Shown: one piece after another, positions 46,897 through 56,605 of the stretch
How the letters are laid out: every line of letters begins with the position of its first letter
Numbering within the stretch: the first letter of the stretch is position 1
Origin: Stratiformator vulcanicus
GTDB lineage: Bacteria > Planctomycetota > Planctomycetia > Planctomycetales > Planctomycetaceae
Length of the DNA: 64,000 nucleotides
NCBI RefSeq assembly: GCF_007744515.1
Contig: NZ_CP036268.1
Span: 3,740,088 to 3,804,087, forward strand
Direction of reading: 5' to 3'
Notes under the pieces: generated by a model
The model's input: the letters and a program-made list of their open reading frames with translations, nothing else
Databases searched by the model: none
Told to the model about the DNA's origin: nothing
Made by a program: the position numbers and the translations under genes

Positions 46897-48786
46897 CTAT
46901 TCGATGCGCAATTGGAACGGGACGAATGTGAGGACGCGTTCCTCGGCGAGCTTGTTGACGATGTCGAGGTGACGCAGTTCTTCGCGAACCGTTTGGGGCA
47001 ACAGCCTCATCGCCTCTTTCGCTGTGGCTTTCGCTCGGACCTCTTCGTCGAGCGAACTGAAGAGCGATTCGAACGGGCTCTTGGCCTTAGGCAACTTCAG
47101 GCGTTCGACGCGATCGCGCTCGCTCGCCTTCAGGGTTCCGGCTTTGATCGCCAGTTCCTCGGCCGCCTCAACCGCGTCGTCGAGCGTGCCGATCTCGTCG
47201 ACCAACCCGAGTTCTTTGGCGATTAACCCTGTATAGACGCGACCGCGGGCGAGTTCCTCCAACTTCTCGACCGGCATGGCTCGACCGGCCGCCGCTTTCT
47301 CGACGAACAGTTCGTAGGTCTCGTTGAGCATTTGCTGCACGGCTTTACGTTCAGAATCGCTGAAGGGCGTTAACAGACTGAACGTGCCGCTATTCTTGCC
47401 GCGGGCAACGATGTCAGTCGTCACGCCGACTTTATCCATCAATCCCTTCACTGCGACTTTGCCGCCCACGACTCCGATCGAACCGGTCAGCGTGCCCGGC
47501 TCGGCGAAAATCTTCTCGGCTCCCATCGAGATGTAATAGCCGCCGCTCGCCGCGACGTCGCCCATGCTAACGACGAACGGTACTTCGAGGGTCTCCAATG
47601 ACCGCCACATCAGATCGCTGGCGAGAGCACTTCCGCCGGGACTGTTGACCCGGACGACGACCGCTTTGACCGTCTCATCCTCTTTCGCTTTCTCAACCGC
47701 TTTAACGAACGTCTTGCTTCCCAACGACTCGCCGCCGAACAGGTCGGACGAGCTCTTGCCGTCCATAATCGCCCCGCTCGCGTAGATGACGGCGATCTTC
47801 GGACGAAATGTCTTCTGCTCGACGGTGTCTCCCGAGAGCAGATTCATCAGCTTCACGAATCCGTTGAAGCCGCTGAAGTCTTTGTCGATATCCTCTTTGC
47901 CGAATTTCTCGGCCACCTTCAGTTCGTCAACCGTATCGATCGCCTCATCTCGGGCGGCGAGGTCTTCCTTGATGTAAGCATTCAATTGATCGGCATAGGC
48001 GAGACGATCAACCAGCCCCAGCTTCTGTGCCGACTTCGCCGTGTGGGGTCCGGAATCAATCGCGGAACGCACGGCGTCTTCGGTCATCCCGCGTGACTCG
48101 GCGATTCCGGAAACGGTGTAGGCGTAAAGGCTGTCGAGCAGCGTCTCCATTTCTTCGCGAAAGGGTTCGCTCATGCTGGTGCGGGTGTAAGGCTCCGCCG
48201 CCGATTTGTACTTGCCGACGCGAAGAACCTCGGGGTCGATGTCGAGCTTGTCGAACATGTTCTTGTAGAAGGATATCTCCGCTCGGATTCCGAGAACGGT
48301 CAGCGAACCGCTTTCCGGAATCACAATCTTGTCCGCCGCGGACGCGACGACGTACTGGGGTAGATTCGCCGAGTCGAGATAGGCATAGACCGGCTTTCCC
48401 TTCGACCTGACTTCGCGGATGACCTGCACAAACTCATGCACCTTGCCCCAACCGAGGGTCGGCGAATCAAGCTTCAGAATAACGGCGTTAACGCGTTGGT
48501 GGTCGCCGGCTGAGCGAATACGGCCGAGCACGTCATCGAGCGTTTCGCTGACTTCGCCGAACAGTCCCGGCAAAGGTGCTCCTTCGCGGTAGGAGCCTTT
48601 GAGCGTGATCTCTGCGGCAACCCGCGAAATCTCTTTACCTGTATTCTTTTCGCCGCTGTCTTTGTCTTTCGCCAAGGCAATTTGAGGAACGCTGAGCGTG
48701 AGTGCGCAGCCAATCGCGAGGGCGGCCAGCAATGCGCGTCTCGCCCGAGGCACATTTCCCGTGAACGTTGCGTTGTCCGTGAACAT
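46897..48786 (-). CDS. sppA: Signal peptide peptidase SppA, 67K type
   Basis: SppA degrades leftover signal peptides at the membrane. From ATG 48786 the protein is 629 residues, starting with an N-terminal hydrophobic signal anchor (ALLAALAIGCALTLSVPQIALA). Two tandem S49 domains follow: the first carries the catalytic Lys in RVGKYKSAAEPY, the second the nucleophilic Ser in NSPGGSALASD, with GGYYISMGAEKIFAEPGTLTGSIGV after it. The two-domain length marks the E. coli-like form rather than the short archaeal/Bacillus form. Confidence 0.93.
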   Translation of the reverse strand: MFTDNATFTGNVPRARRALLAALAIGCALTLSVPQIALAKDKDSGEKNTGKEISRVAAEITLKGSYREGAPLPGLFGEVSETLDDVLGRIRSAGDHQRVNAVILKLDSPTLGWGKVHEFVQVIREVRSKGKPVYAYLDSANLPQYVVASAADKIVIPESGSLTVLGIRAEISFYKNMFDKLDIDPEVLRVGKYKSAAEPYTRTSMSEPFREEMETLLDSLYAYTVSGIAESRGMTEDAVRSAIDSGPHTAKSAQKLGLVDRLAYADQLNAYIKEDLAARDEAIDTVDELKVAEKFGKEDIDKDFSGFNGFVKLMNLLSGDTVEQKTFRPKIAVIYASGAIMDGKSSSDLFGGESLGSKTFVKAVEKAKEDETVKAVVVRVNSPGGSALASDLMWRSLETLEVPFVVSMGDVAASGGYYISMGAEKIFAEPGTLTGSIGVVGGKVAVKGLMDKVGVTTDIVARGKNSGTFSLLTPFSDSERKAVQQMLNETYELFVEKAAAGRAMPVEKLEELARGRVYTGLIAKELGLVDEIGTLDDAVEAAEELAIKAGTLKASERDRVERLKLPKAKSPFESLFSSLDEEVRAKATAKEAMRLLPQTVREELRHLDIVNKLAEERVLTFVPFQLRIE

Positions 48787-49105
48787 AGAGCGGTCCGTCG
48801 ATCGTGGGGGGAGTTTGATATGATTGAGCCCGGTGAGAACTATCTGACGCCGTCGGCAGAACATTGATTTTGCCAACACGCCGTCGGGAGTCGCTCACGC
48901 AAGTTGTACCGGTTGAAAATAGGATAGCGGGCCCCGCGTCATCCGACCAATGCCCGCACTCCCGGCAGGATCGCTACGATCCGATCGACGCCGCACGATC
49001 GGGCTGCCTCACCTCCCAAAGTCGAGCGTTATCGCAGTTGAAGTTCCTCGGGCGCGCGGCGACACTTGGTGACCTTCCATTTCTCGAAAAGGTATCGCCG
49101 TCCTC
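48787..49105. other. Divergent intergenic region between sppA and a secreted protein gene
   Basis: About 320 bases with no supportable gene, repeat or RNA. It should contain the two divergent promoters. Confidence 0.5.
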
Positions 49106-49936
49106 ATGACGCACACCCTGAAACGATTGGCCCGCGGGGCATTCTTCGCCATTGTCGCCGGATGTTATGCCGCAAGTCCTGCCGCGGCGCAGGGGTTGAT
49201 ATGGTACCCGCCGAAAGAAGACGGTGCGGAGTTCCGCTACGAAGGCACGTTCGAACAAACGAACTTCGAACCGAATAGCGTCGAAGACACGTTCACGTGG
49301 GATCGTCGGCTGACGATTCGAACTTTCGGGCCGGTCGATGCGGATTTCGACGGCAAGACGCAACCGTGCTGGTGGCTCGAGTTCAAACTGGAAACCGGAA
49401 AGATCTCTGAGACCGGGATCGACACCGGTCCCGCCGGCCCCGTCCTTTCCAAGGTTCTGGTCCCCGAGTCGGCAATTCGCGACCAACCGGTTGATGAACT
49501 CGGATTGCCGGTCTCTTTTCTGCCGATCGTCCGCGGTTACATTCGCGTCGGAAATGGGCCGGTGCAGGAGCTTGAGGCCAAAGCGTTTCAGGTGTTCCCG
49601 CGATTGGCCACTCTCAGGCACTATCGGCCGACGGAACTGACTAAGGGTTCGGAGTCGACAATCGACACGCCGGCCGGCTCATTTACGGCGACGGAGTATG
49701 AAGCCGACTCAAACGTCGAGAGCCGAGACTTTCAGGTCAAGAATCAGGCGACGCTATTCGTCTCACCTGAAGCCGGCGTCGGCCCGGTGCGTTGGTCGTC
49801 AAGGACCGAACGCTCTCGGAAAGAGAGCACGCAGCCAAGGGCGACGTTCGAACTGAAGTCGCGCACAAGCGAGACGATGGAACTGCGAAACATCGGCACG
49901 GCGCTGCAGAGCGAACTGATCACGCCGGGCGAATGA
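49106..49936 (+). CDS. Secreted protein of unknown function
   Basis: The 276-residue protein has a signal peptide (ARGAFFAIVAGCYAASPAAA) and a mainly beta-rich soluble domain with paired segments such as CWWLEFKLETGKI and VGPVRWSSRTER. I do not recognise the family, although such proteins that describe a 'tested' quantity with cysteine-poor beta strands are common in planctomycete periplasms. An AAGG-type ribosome-binding site precedes ATG 49106. Confidence 0.65.
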   Translation: MTHTLKRLARGAFFAIVAGCYAASPAAAQGLIWYPPKEDGAEFRYEGTFEQTNFEPNSVEDTFTWDRRLTIRTFGPVDADFDGKTQPCWWLEFKLETGKISETGIDTGPAGPVLSKVLVPESAIRDQPVDELGLPVSFLPIVRGYIRVGNGPVQELEAKAFQVFPRLATLRHYRPTELTKGSESTIDTPAGSFTATEYEADSNVESRDFQVKNQATLFVSPEAGVGPVRWSSRTERSRKESTQPRATFELKSRTSETMELRNIGTALQSELITPGE

Positions 49937-50090
49937 GATTCGAGTGGCCCGGGGCATTTTTTTCGCCACTCCCGGACGGAGAAATCTTGAATTCGCAATT
50001 GCATCAGTGATTTATGGTCAACACCGAGTTGGCGTCGGGATCGGAACGATGACTCTTGCCGCCATCGCCGCGTGAACGAAGCAACGCAAA

Positions 50091-51038
50091 CTACCGCGAC
50101 AATCGGCTGTGGCGGTCGACCCACGGGTCGTTGAGGTCACGCAGTTTCTGATCGAAGAAACCGGTGATGCGTTCGACGATCTTCGTCGAGCGCGCGACCT
50201 GCGGTTGAAACAGGTCGGTACCGCGTTGGCCGACGCCGGGGAACTCGCGCAAAAATGAGTTCATTTTGCTTTCCGGGACGTTCTGATATTCGGGCCAGCC
50301 GGTGACCTTTTTGAACGCTCGATCCGCGGCGTTTTTGTCCTCTCGATCCTTTTCGCCGACGAGGATAAAGAATGAGACCCCGAAGGCTGGAACCGACAAC
50401 TCCCGCACCGCGTTGTTCATGGGCATGCCGGGCGCACCTTCCGATGGCGAAAGCATCACGATGGCCCGCACATCCCGGCCGCGCGGCGTGCGTGTCTCGA
50501 AGGTCGGGGCATCGGGATAGGGCTTCTTGTACCAGTCACGCAGGGCGAACGTGACTCCGACGGCGCACATCGTATCGGCGCACACGATGCCGGTCTTACG
50601 AACGTTGAGCCGCTCCGCGTGATGCTCTTCCATCAGAAATTCTTTGACGGCTTCCAGATCCTGCGCCGCCATCGCGCGATAGTCGAACGGCGTCAAACGC
50701 TGCCCGCCGCGCTGATTCTGAGCCGACTGGCTTTCGCCGTGCTTGCGTAAATCAACGGCCACGACGGCATAGCCATTGTCATGCAGATGCTCCGCCAACG
50801 GCTTCCACAACACGCGGTTTCCGTCTTTGCCATGCACAAGCACGACCGCCGGTGACTCTTTGCCGGCACCGGAGCGATAGTAAGTGATCGGAAGAGTCCA
50901 CCCATCGTCGGTCTGCACGGAAGTCGTGATGACCTTCTTGTCGTCATCCTGCGCAATAGCCGGCGAAACGGCAGTGACGCACAACGCAAAAGCGACGGAG
51001 CAGGCGACGCCGGTTCCGATCTGATAACGTCCGGGCAT
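50091..51038 (-). CDS. Exported alpha/beta-hydrolase-like protein with degenerate active site
   Basis: From ATG 51038 (GAGGAAC upstream) the 315-residue protein has a signal peptide (ACSVAFALCVTAVSPAIA) and an alpha/beta-hydrolase fold: VVLVHGKDGNRVLW gives the oxyanion-loop HG, and AVVAVDLRKHGES the following strand. Where the nucleophile elbow GxSxG is expected, the sequence reads VCADTMCAVG, so the serine is replaced by Asp and both glycines are gone. It may therefore be non-catalytic or use another mechanism. Located in the periplasm by its signal. Confidence 0.75.
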   Translation of the reverse strand: MPGRYQIGTGVACSVAFALCVTAVSPAIAQDDDKKVITTSVQTDDGWTLPITYYRSGAGKESPAVVLVHGKDGNRVLWKPLAEHLHDNGYAVVAVDLRKHGESQSAQNQRGGQRLTPFDYRAMAAQDLEAVKEFLMEEHHAERLNVRKTGIVCADTMCAVGVTFALRDWYKKPYPDAPTFETRTPRGRDVRAIVMLSPSEGAPGMPMNNAVRELSVPAFGVSFFILVGEKDREDKNAADRAFKKVTGWPEYQNVPESKMNSFLREFPGVGQRGTDLFQPQVARSTKIVERITGFFDQKLRDLNDPWVDRHSRLSR

Positions 51039-51470
51039 GGCTCGTTCCTCGACTTGTTGAAAAACAGTGTTGTTTCCGCAGTGATGTTTCGATCCGAACG
51101 CCGTTGTGACCGAGGCGTCGATCGCAACGACGATCGGTCTATTCAACGAAGTTTTTGAAAGCGGGCGATTGCCCATCGATCCTGACAGGAAAGACCGCGA
51201 GTCAATTCGCTGTCCGCCGACGCAAGACCCGCACGGGGCGATCAGTCACCCGGCAAGAAGGCCCAACGGCGGCTCCCGCGATCCTATCTGTTGACGCGAC
51301 GGTTCGCAGCGAAAAAACTGCGTTTTAGGTAAGCCCCATCGAACAGAATCGTCTCACCAGCAGTTTATGAGGCTCACGCATCCGTGGTCAATTACGACCG
51401 ACCTTGCGGCTCCGAATGATTCCCCGAGTTCGACTTGAGTACCGCGACAGCTTCAAGCAGTGACAAGCTG
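51039..51470. other. Intergenic region before the SAM hydrolase gene
   Basis: About 430 bases between divergent genes. I see no gene, terminator or known RNA. The next gene may begin at TTG 51435 instead of ATG 51471. Confidence 0.5.
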
Positions 51471-52304
51471 ATGCCGACTGACCGCCCGATCGTCACACTG
51501 ATGACCGATTTCGGACTGCGCGATACCTACGTCGCTCAGATGAAGGGCGTCATGACGTCTCAGCGACCCGGCGTCAACATCGTCGATCTCACCCACGCGA
51601 TTCCACCGCAGGATATCGTGGCAGCCGCGTTTCAATTGGACGATGCGATTGATGCGTTTCCCCCGGGAACGATTCATCTCGTCGTTGTCGATCCGGGCGT
51701 CGGAACCAATCGCGACATCCTCGCGGTGCGAAGCGGCGGCCAGTTCTTTGTCGGACCCGACAACGGAATATTTTCTCGCATTCTGCGGCGTGACCAAAGC
51801 GCGATAGTGATTGCCGTTGATCAGTCGAAATTCAAGCGGAAAGCCGGCTCAGCCACGTTTCACGGGCGCGACATCATGGCACCGATTGCTGCCCGACTGG
51901 CGACGTTCAAACGAGAAGTCTCCGAAGTCGACCTTCTCCAACTCGGGCAACCGACTCGGCCGATGTTGCTCGACGCCACAGCGGACATCGAACCCGATCT
52001 CTTCGAGAATACCGAAGGGCGGGTTATCTGGTGTGATCACTTCGGCAATTTGATCTCGAACATTAAGGTCGGTCAAAGATCTGACTTACCCGAACGCGCT
52101 GACGTATCGATCGGCGAAACGGAGGAGATTCCTGTTGTTCGCTGCTACGCAGAAACCCCGCGAGGTTCCCTATTGGCGTTGATCGGCAGCGCCGGGCGAC
52201 TGGAAGTTGCGGTCAACGGAGGGAACGCCTCGGAGCGTTTGAATGTCGGCGTGGGTACCTCCATCACTCTGACCTGCACTCCGACGGAGGCAGCGGACCG
52301 ATGA
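51471..52304 (+). CDS. SAM hydroxide adenosyltransferase (DUF62/SAM hydrolase family)
   Basis: These enzymes hydrolyse S-adenosylmethionine to adenosine and methionine. The 277-residue protein has the family landmarks LMTDFGLRDTYVAQMKG, DLTHAIPPQDI, VVVDPGVGTNRD, FVGPDNGIFSRIL and the catalytic FHGRDIMAPIAA. Its stop overlaps the bioD start (ATGA). The pairing with bioD is worth noting because biotin synthesis uses SAM-dependent steps, though a functional link is not proven. Confidence 0.9.
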   Translation: MPTDRPIVTLMTDFGLRDTYVAQMKGVMTSQRPGVNIVDLTHAIPPQDIVAAAFQLDDAIDAFPPGTIHLVVVDPGVGTNRDILAVRSGGQFFVGPDNGIFSRILRRDQSAIVIAVDQSKFKRKAGSATFHGRDIMAPIAARLATFKREVSEVDLLQLGQPTRPMLLDATADIEPDLFENTEGRVIWCDHFGNLISNIKVGQRSDLPERADVSIGETEEIPVVRCYAETPRGSLLALIGSAGRLEVAVNGGNASERLNVGVGTSITLTCTPTEAADR

Positions 52305-53056
52305 GTGTGAATCTTGCATCTGAAGCAGTTGCCAAACCGGCAACCGGGCTGTTTGTCGTCGGCACCGACACTGACATTGGAAAAACGTACGTCACATGCC
52401 TGATTGCCCGCCAACTCGTTTCAGCGGGGAGCATTGTCGGCGTCTACAAGCCGGCGTGCAGCGGAGCGATCTCCTTACCGGACGGCTCGCAATCGTGGGG
52501 GGACATCGAAGCACTTTATGCCGCGACCGATGGCCGGTTCGAACGATCGCTGATCTGTCCGCAACGATTCGTCGCCCCGTGCGCACCTCCCGTGGCGGCA
52601 GCAATGGAGGGCTGCCGAGTCGATGATCAGCGCCTGACCTCCGGATGCGAGCTTTGGCATGACCGCTGCGAAATACTGTTGGTCGAGGGAGCAGGGGGCC
52701 TTTTGAGCCCGGTCAGCGAAGAGTCGACCGTCGGTGACGTAGCGGGTCGGATCGATTACCCCCTGCTGCTGGTGGCGGGAGCCGGGCTGGGCACAATCAA
52801 CCACACGCTGCTCACGATCGAAGCGATCGAGCGTCGCGGCCTCAAATTGGCCGGAGTCATTTTGAACGAGCATACCCGTTGCGAGGACGACCAAAGCGTC
52901 GCCACAAACTGGCAGGAGTTAGCCAAGCGAACGAACGCCCCGATCCTGGGACGCATTGGGCACGGAGGAACCGAGGTCTTGCGGGACGACGGCGGCTCGG
53001 CGAGAATCGACTGGCTCAACATTGTCCACTCTTCAGGTCACTCAGCCCGCGAGTGA
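52301..53056 (+). CDS. bioD: Dethiobiotin synthetase
   Basis: BioD closes the ureido ring of dethiobiotin using ATP, CO2 and diaminopelargonate. The 251-residue protein has the P-loop GTDTDIGKTYVT, KPACSG for substrate binding, LVEGAGGLLSPVS and AGLGTINHTLLT. ATG 52301 overlaps the preceding stop, so translation is coupled to the SAM hydrolase gene. No other bio genes are in the window. Confidence 0.93.
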   Translation: MSVNLASEAVAKPATGLFVVGTDTDIGKTYVTCLIARQLVSAGSIVGVYKPACSGAISLPDGSQSWGDIEALYAATDGRFERSLICPQRFVAPCAPPVAAAMEGCRVDDQRLTSGCELWHDRCEILLVEGAGGLLSPVSEESTVGDVAGRIDYPLLLVAGAGLGTINHTLLTIEAIERRGLKLAGVILNEHTRCEDDQSVATNWQELAKRTNAPILGRIGHGGTEVLRDDGGSARIDWLNIVHSSGHSARE

Positions 53057-53152
53057 AGATTGATGCAGCGATGACGATTCGAGTCTGAGTAACACCGGGC
53101 ATTGACTCGTTGTCTGCACGCGATGGTTGGGAATTTTCGGGGACCGTAACCA

Positions 53153-54568
53153 GTGTCGACGAATGCGAATTTGCCGTCATCCTTCGTGATCCGTTGCGGT
53201 TCGTGTGGCGAGAGCGTGCGTATCACGCTGACGAACGATGAGATCGTCTGTCCGCATTGCGGGTCGCGGTTGATGATTCCCGACGAGCCGGACGAGTTGA
53301 AAGACGAGCCACTTCTGGCCGTCCGACCGGTCTCGCAAGATGCCGAGACCGTTCCGATCGACCCGCGGACTGATGTCGACGACTTCGATGACCAAGGCGA
53401 AGACCCGCCCCAAACCAGCCCCCTCACCGCCGACGACGTAGCAGCCGACGACAACGACGACGGTGAAACCGATTTCTCACTGGATCAAACGATGAACGAC
53501 GACAAGCAGACCGACGAAGACGGCGCAAAGCCCGGTGACGCCGATACGGTGGCTGAGGCATTCGACTGGCCCGATACCGAGACGCCTGACCTCGGTAATC
53601 CCGACACGACCGAGACGGTCACCATTCCTTCGGGCGCCCCCTTGGTCGATGAAGATGCCGAGACCGCGGAATTCGTGATCCCCGCGATCGATACGTCGGC
53701 CGATGATTCGCCGGCAACGCGGTCACCGAGCAAGCCGTCCCGATCGCGGAAAAAGAAACCCGAGAAATCTGCCGAGGACGGCGAGACGGTATCACGTCAA
53801 AAATTTCTCCTCGTCCTGATTTACGCCAGTGCGGCCTCAGCCCTCTGTCTCGTCTTACTCTATCTGCAGTTGACGGCGCGGACCCATCAGCTCGAGTCCC
53901 TTCCTGACACCGTCGTTCCCAGCGTCGATCAAGACGGAAATGTGACCCGCGTGCGGATTCCGCCCAGTTCTGAGTTGCCGCCCGGACACACCCTTGAGTT
54001 GGGCGAGTCTCAGCGTTTCGGTGACCTGCGCGTCACGCCGCTACGAGTCAGTCGCGGGCCGCTCCAATTCACGCACTATTCGAACGGCACCACCCGCACG
54101 GAGGATGACTTATCGACCCTGAAACTCTCGGTAAAGTTTGAGAATGTCGGCGATGAGGCATTCGTTCCGCTCGATGCCGACCTGCTGTTCTATCGCGCGG
54201 TCGAAACCGGAGGCTCGGAGGGAATCTTCCAATGGGCCAACAATTTCGTTCGGGAGGCGGGGGCCGAATCCGGATGGGAAGACGTGTCTTTCCTGTACGA
54301 TCACGTCACCACCGGCGAATGGGATCTCCAAGACCAAAAACTGGGCACAAAACTCGAACCGGGCGAATCGATCGAGACATACATCCCGATGAATCCCGAA
54401 GCCGCTTCGGATGTGAATGGCCCGCTTTTTTGGAGAATCCACCTTAGAAAAGGAATTGCCGACAACGGCTGGGGGATCACGACTTTAATTGAAATCCCAT
54501 TCGACCCGGCGAAAGCGACGCCTGAAAGTCAGTCGAAATCGAAGGAGTCGCAAGGCCCCGACGCATAA
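53153..54568 (+). CDS. Zinc-ribbon membrane protein (second example)
   Basis: The 471-residue protein has an N-terminal zinc ribbon (IRCGSCGESVRI...IVCPHCGSRL, four Cys), a very acidic disordered region of about 150 residues (Asp/Glu/Thr), a basic patch (PSRSRKKKPEKS), one membrane helix (LLVLIYASAASALCLVLLYLQL, about residues 221-242) and a C-terminal external domain of about 220 residues. The plan matches the protein at 11329. Start GTG 53153. The external domain begins with a strand-rich segment LELGESQRFGDLRVTPLRVSR. Confidence 0.78.
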   Translation: MSTNANLPSSFVIRCGSCGESVRITLTNDEIVCPHCGSRLMIPDEPDELKDEPLLAVRPVSQDAETVPIDPRTDVDDFDDQGEDPPQTSPLTADDVAADDNDDGETDFSLDQTMNDDKQTDEDGAKPGDADTVAEAFDWPDTETPDLGNPDTTETVTIPSGAPLVDEDAETAEFVIPAIDTSADDSPATRSPSKPSRSRKKKPEKSAEDGETVSRQKFLLVLIYASAASALCLVLLYLQLTARTHQLESLPDTVVPSVDQDGNVTRVRIPPSSELPPGHTLELGESQRFGDLRVTPLRVSRGPLQFTHYSNGTTRTEDDLSTLKLSVKFENVGDEAFVPLDADLLFYRAVETGGSEGIFQWANNFVREAGAESGWEDVSFLYDHVTTGEWDLQDQKLGTKLEPGESIETYIPMNPEAASDVNGPLFWRIHLRKGIADNGWGITTLIEIPFDPAKATPESQSKSKESQGPDA

Positions 54569-54585
54569 AGATGTTTTCTTCGTAA

Positions 54586-55371
54586 TTAATTTTTCGGCGG
54601 CTCAGGCGCCGTCAGCAATAACTCCGGAAGTGAACTACTTCTGGTTTGAGGCAGCGGCGAATTATTGAACGATCGAAACGTGAACACGGCCGAAAACTTT
54701 GGTTCCTCGGTAAAATTTCGAGTCGCCGCGTGAAAGAGACGGGCGTGAAAAAATAGCACGTCGCCCGGGTCGAGCTCCACGTCGACCGCATTGTCGATTA
54801 GTTTCGTGTTCGCCTCGAGATCGGGGATTAAGAATTGTTCGGAATCAAACTGTTCCGGCTGATATGAACCGCGGTGCGAACCGGGAATGACTCTGAGGCA
54901 TCCGTTGCGGCGATACTCCGGGCCGAGCGCCAGCCACAGGCTGACGAGATCGGGCTGAGAAAAGGACCAATAGCGAACGTCCTGATGCCACCCGGTGTCG
55001 CTGCTGAATCGCGGCTGTTTCGTCATCAGGCAATTGTGATGCGATAGCGGCATCACCACGGGTGGATCGAGTAATTGCTCCAATCGCCCGCGGACCCCGC
55101 GTGAGACGATCCACTCCATAAAAATCGCATTGCGACTGAGCGCCGCCTTTAATCGCCGGGCCGTCCGTCCGCCAGTGTCGGTCATCGCGGACGGAGCGCC
55201 GGGGTAGTTTAATTCGGCTTCATATTCGATGGGCTGAACTTCGCGCCCCAAATCATCAATCGCGACTTGCAGAATCCGCTGCCAGATCGATTCTCCCACC
55301 ATCCCCCGCACGACGACGTAGCCGTCTTCCTGGAATTGCTGAAGTTGCCGCTCGGTGAATCGATCTTGCAC
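54586..55371 (-). CDS. Phytanoyl-CoA dioxygenase (PhyH) family protein (second example)
   Basis: The 261-residue protein has the PhyH iron ligands in TGWHQDVRYWSF and the distal His in LFHAATRNFTEE, with SLWLALGPEYRRNGCLRVIPGSHRG between them. Start is GTG 55371 with GGAAGG upstream. It lies directly downstream of truD on the same strand (42 bases). The substrate is unknown and differs from the copy at 13717, judged by unlike flanking sequence. Confidence 0.88.
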   Translation of the reverse strand: MQDRFTERQLQQFQEDGYVVVRGMVGESIWQRILQVAIDDLGREVQPIEYEAELNYPGAPSAMTDTGGRTARRLKAALSRNAIFMEWIVSRGVRGRLEQLLDPPVVMPLSHHNCLMTKQPRFSSDTGWHQDVRYWSFSQPDLVSLWLALGPEYRRNGCLRVIPGSHRGSYQPEQFDSEQFLIPDLEANTKLIDNAVDVELDPGDVLFFHARLFHAATRNFTEEPKFSAVFTFRSFNNSPLPQTRSSSLPELLLTAPEPPKN

Positions 55372-55413
55372 GTTTAAGCCTTCCTTCCGTTTTATTTGCC
55401 GCCCCGCGATCCG

Positions 55414-56559
55414 TTACTCATCTGCCGTTGTTTCCGAAGTGATAAATTGCGACATGAGTACGGTCGCGTAGCTGCCGGGGGGAAGCATAAATTGAAATTT
55501 CGTTCCGTCCGAGACCGGTTCGATCTCTAAATCCTTAACGCGGACCATCAATGGTCGGCGAGTGCCGGTCGTTAATTTCGGGAAGCGGCGAAAGTCTTCG
55601 CTGGTGAGCCCGAATTCATCCAATACAGCAGTTTCCAGTGTCGCCGCATCCGATTGCGGGGACCGCATTTTCGGCCCGGAGATCGGCCCCGTCGGCACGA
55701 TTTCGCCTTCGTCGAACCGATGCTGTTCTGCATCCACATCCTGAACCACGAATGGCCCGCCGGAGTCGACCTTTGCCGCTACGTCGCCGGAGATCAACCT
55801 GTCGAATCGCCCGCTTCGCATTCTGATCGCGACGACCCGGTTGAACAGGGCCGATTGAACCGACGAAAGAGCCAGACGCAGGAGGAACTTCCGTCGTCGG
55901 GGCGGAATTGCTTTCTTGGTCGTTCGCCCTGTTAATAAATTGAGACCGAGTTCAAGCGTCGAACCGTCGCGGCCGAATCGCTGCGGCCCAAAGAAATTCG
56001 GCATCCCTTTCGACTTCAGCAGTTCGGATGTCGCGGCGGCGGTCAAGGTCAGTTGATCCGGAGCGTCTCGAACGACGATCTCGAAGCGATTGGCCTTAAG
56101 ATGCCCCGTCCTCAATTTATTCGTATGTCGCTTGGCCGACAGAACGGTGATCCCGCCCCCGTCAATATCGGCGATCTGTTCTTCGCACGAACCGGGTACC
56201 GAAAGGAACTGACGGGTGACAGCGAACCGGTCTTTCATGCCGGCGACGCCGACGTCTCCGCGGGCAATATTCAATCGGCGGGCGACCTGATTGACCAGCT
56301 CTTCGGCGGAGACGTCACGTTTTTCGACCTCGATAAAGAGGTGGTCCCCCTCACCGCATGGCTCGTAGGCGGGAACTTCAGTCACTCGAAAGTCTTCGGG
56401 GCTCGCTTTGAGCCGACCGGGGCAGGGAGCAGTGGCGCCGATGATGCGAGGCTGATCGAGCGCCGCCTCCAATATGGCCGACTTGAGACCGGTGAAGTCG
56501 TCCTCCGGCCCGACCTCCGATTGATCTTCCCCCACCGGAACCGTTGTTCTAGATTCCAC
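55414..56559 (-). CDS. truD: tRNA pseudouridine synthase TruD
   Basis: TruD makes pseudouridine 13 in tRNA. The 381-residue protein has EDFRVTEVPAYEPCGEGDHLF, the catalytic Asp in GVAGMKDRFAVTRQ, NRFEIVVRD, GMPNFFGPQRFGRDG and a TRUD insertion domain. Start is GTG 56559 with GAGGAGAG 6 bases upstream, a very good ribosome-binding site. Confidence 0.93.
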   Translation of the reverse strand: MESRTTVPVGEDQSEVGPEDDFTGLKSAILEAALDQPRIIGATAPCPGRLKASPEDFRVTEVPAYEPCGEGDHLFIEVEKRDVSAEELVNQVARRLNIARGDVGVAGMKDRFAVTRQFLSVPGSCEEQIADIDGGGITVLSAKRHTNKLRTGHLKANRFEIVVRDAPDQLTLTAAATSELLKSKGMPNFFGPQRFGRDGSTLELGLNLLTGRTTKKAIPPRRRKFLLRLALSSVQSALFNRVVAIRMRSGRFDRLISGDVAAKVDSGGPFVVQDVDAEQHRFDEGEIVPTGPISGPKMRSPQSDAATLETAVLDEFGLTSEDFRRFPKLTTGTRRPLMVRVKDLEIEPVSDGTKFQFMLPPGSYATVLMSQFITSETTADE

Positions 56560-56605
56560 GCCCTCTCCTCAGATTCCCAAATCCTATCTTAGTCACCCCG
56601 TCCCG

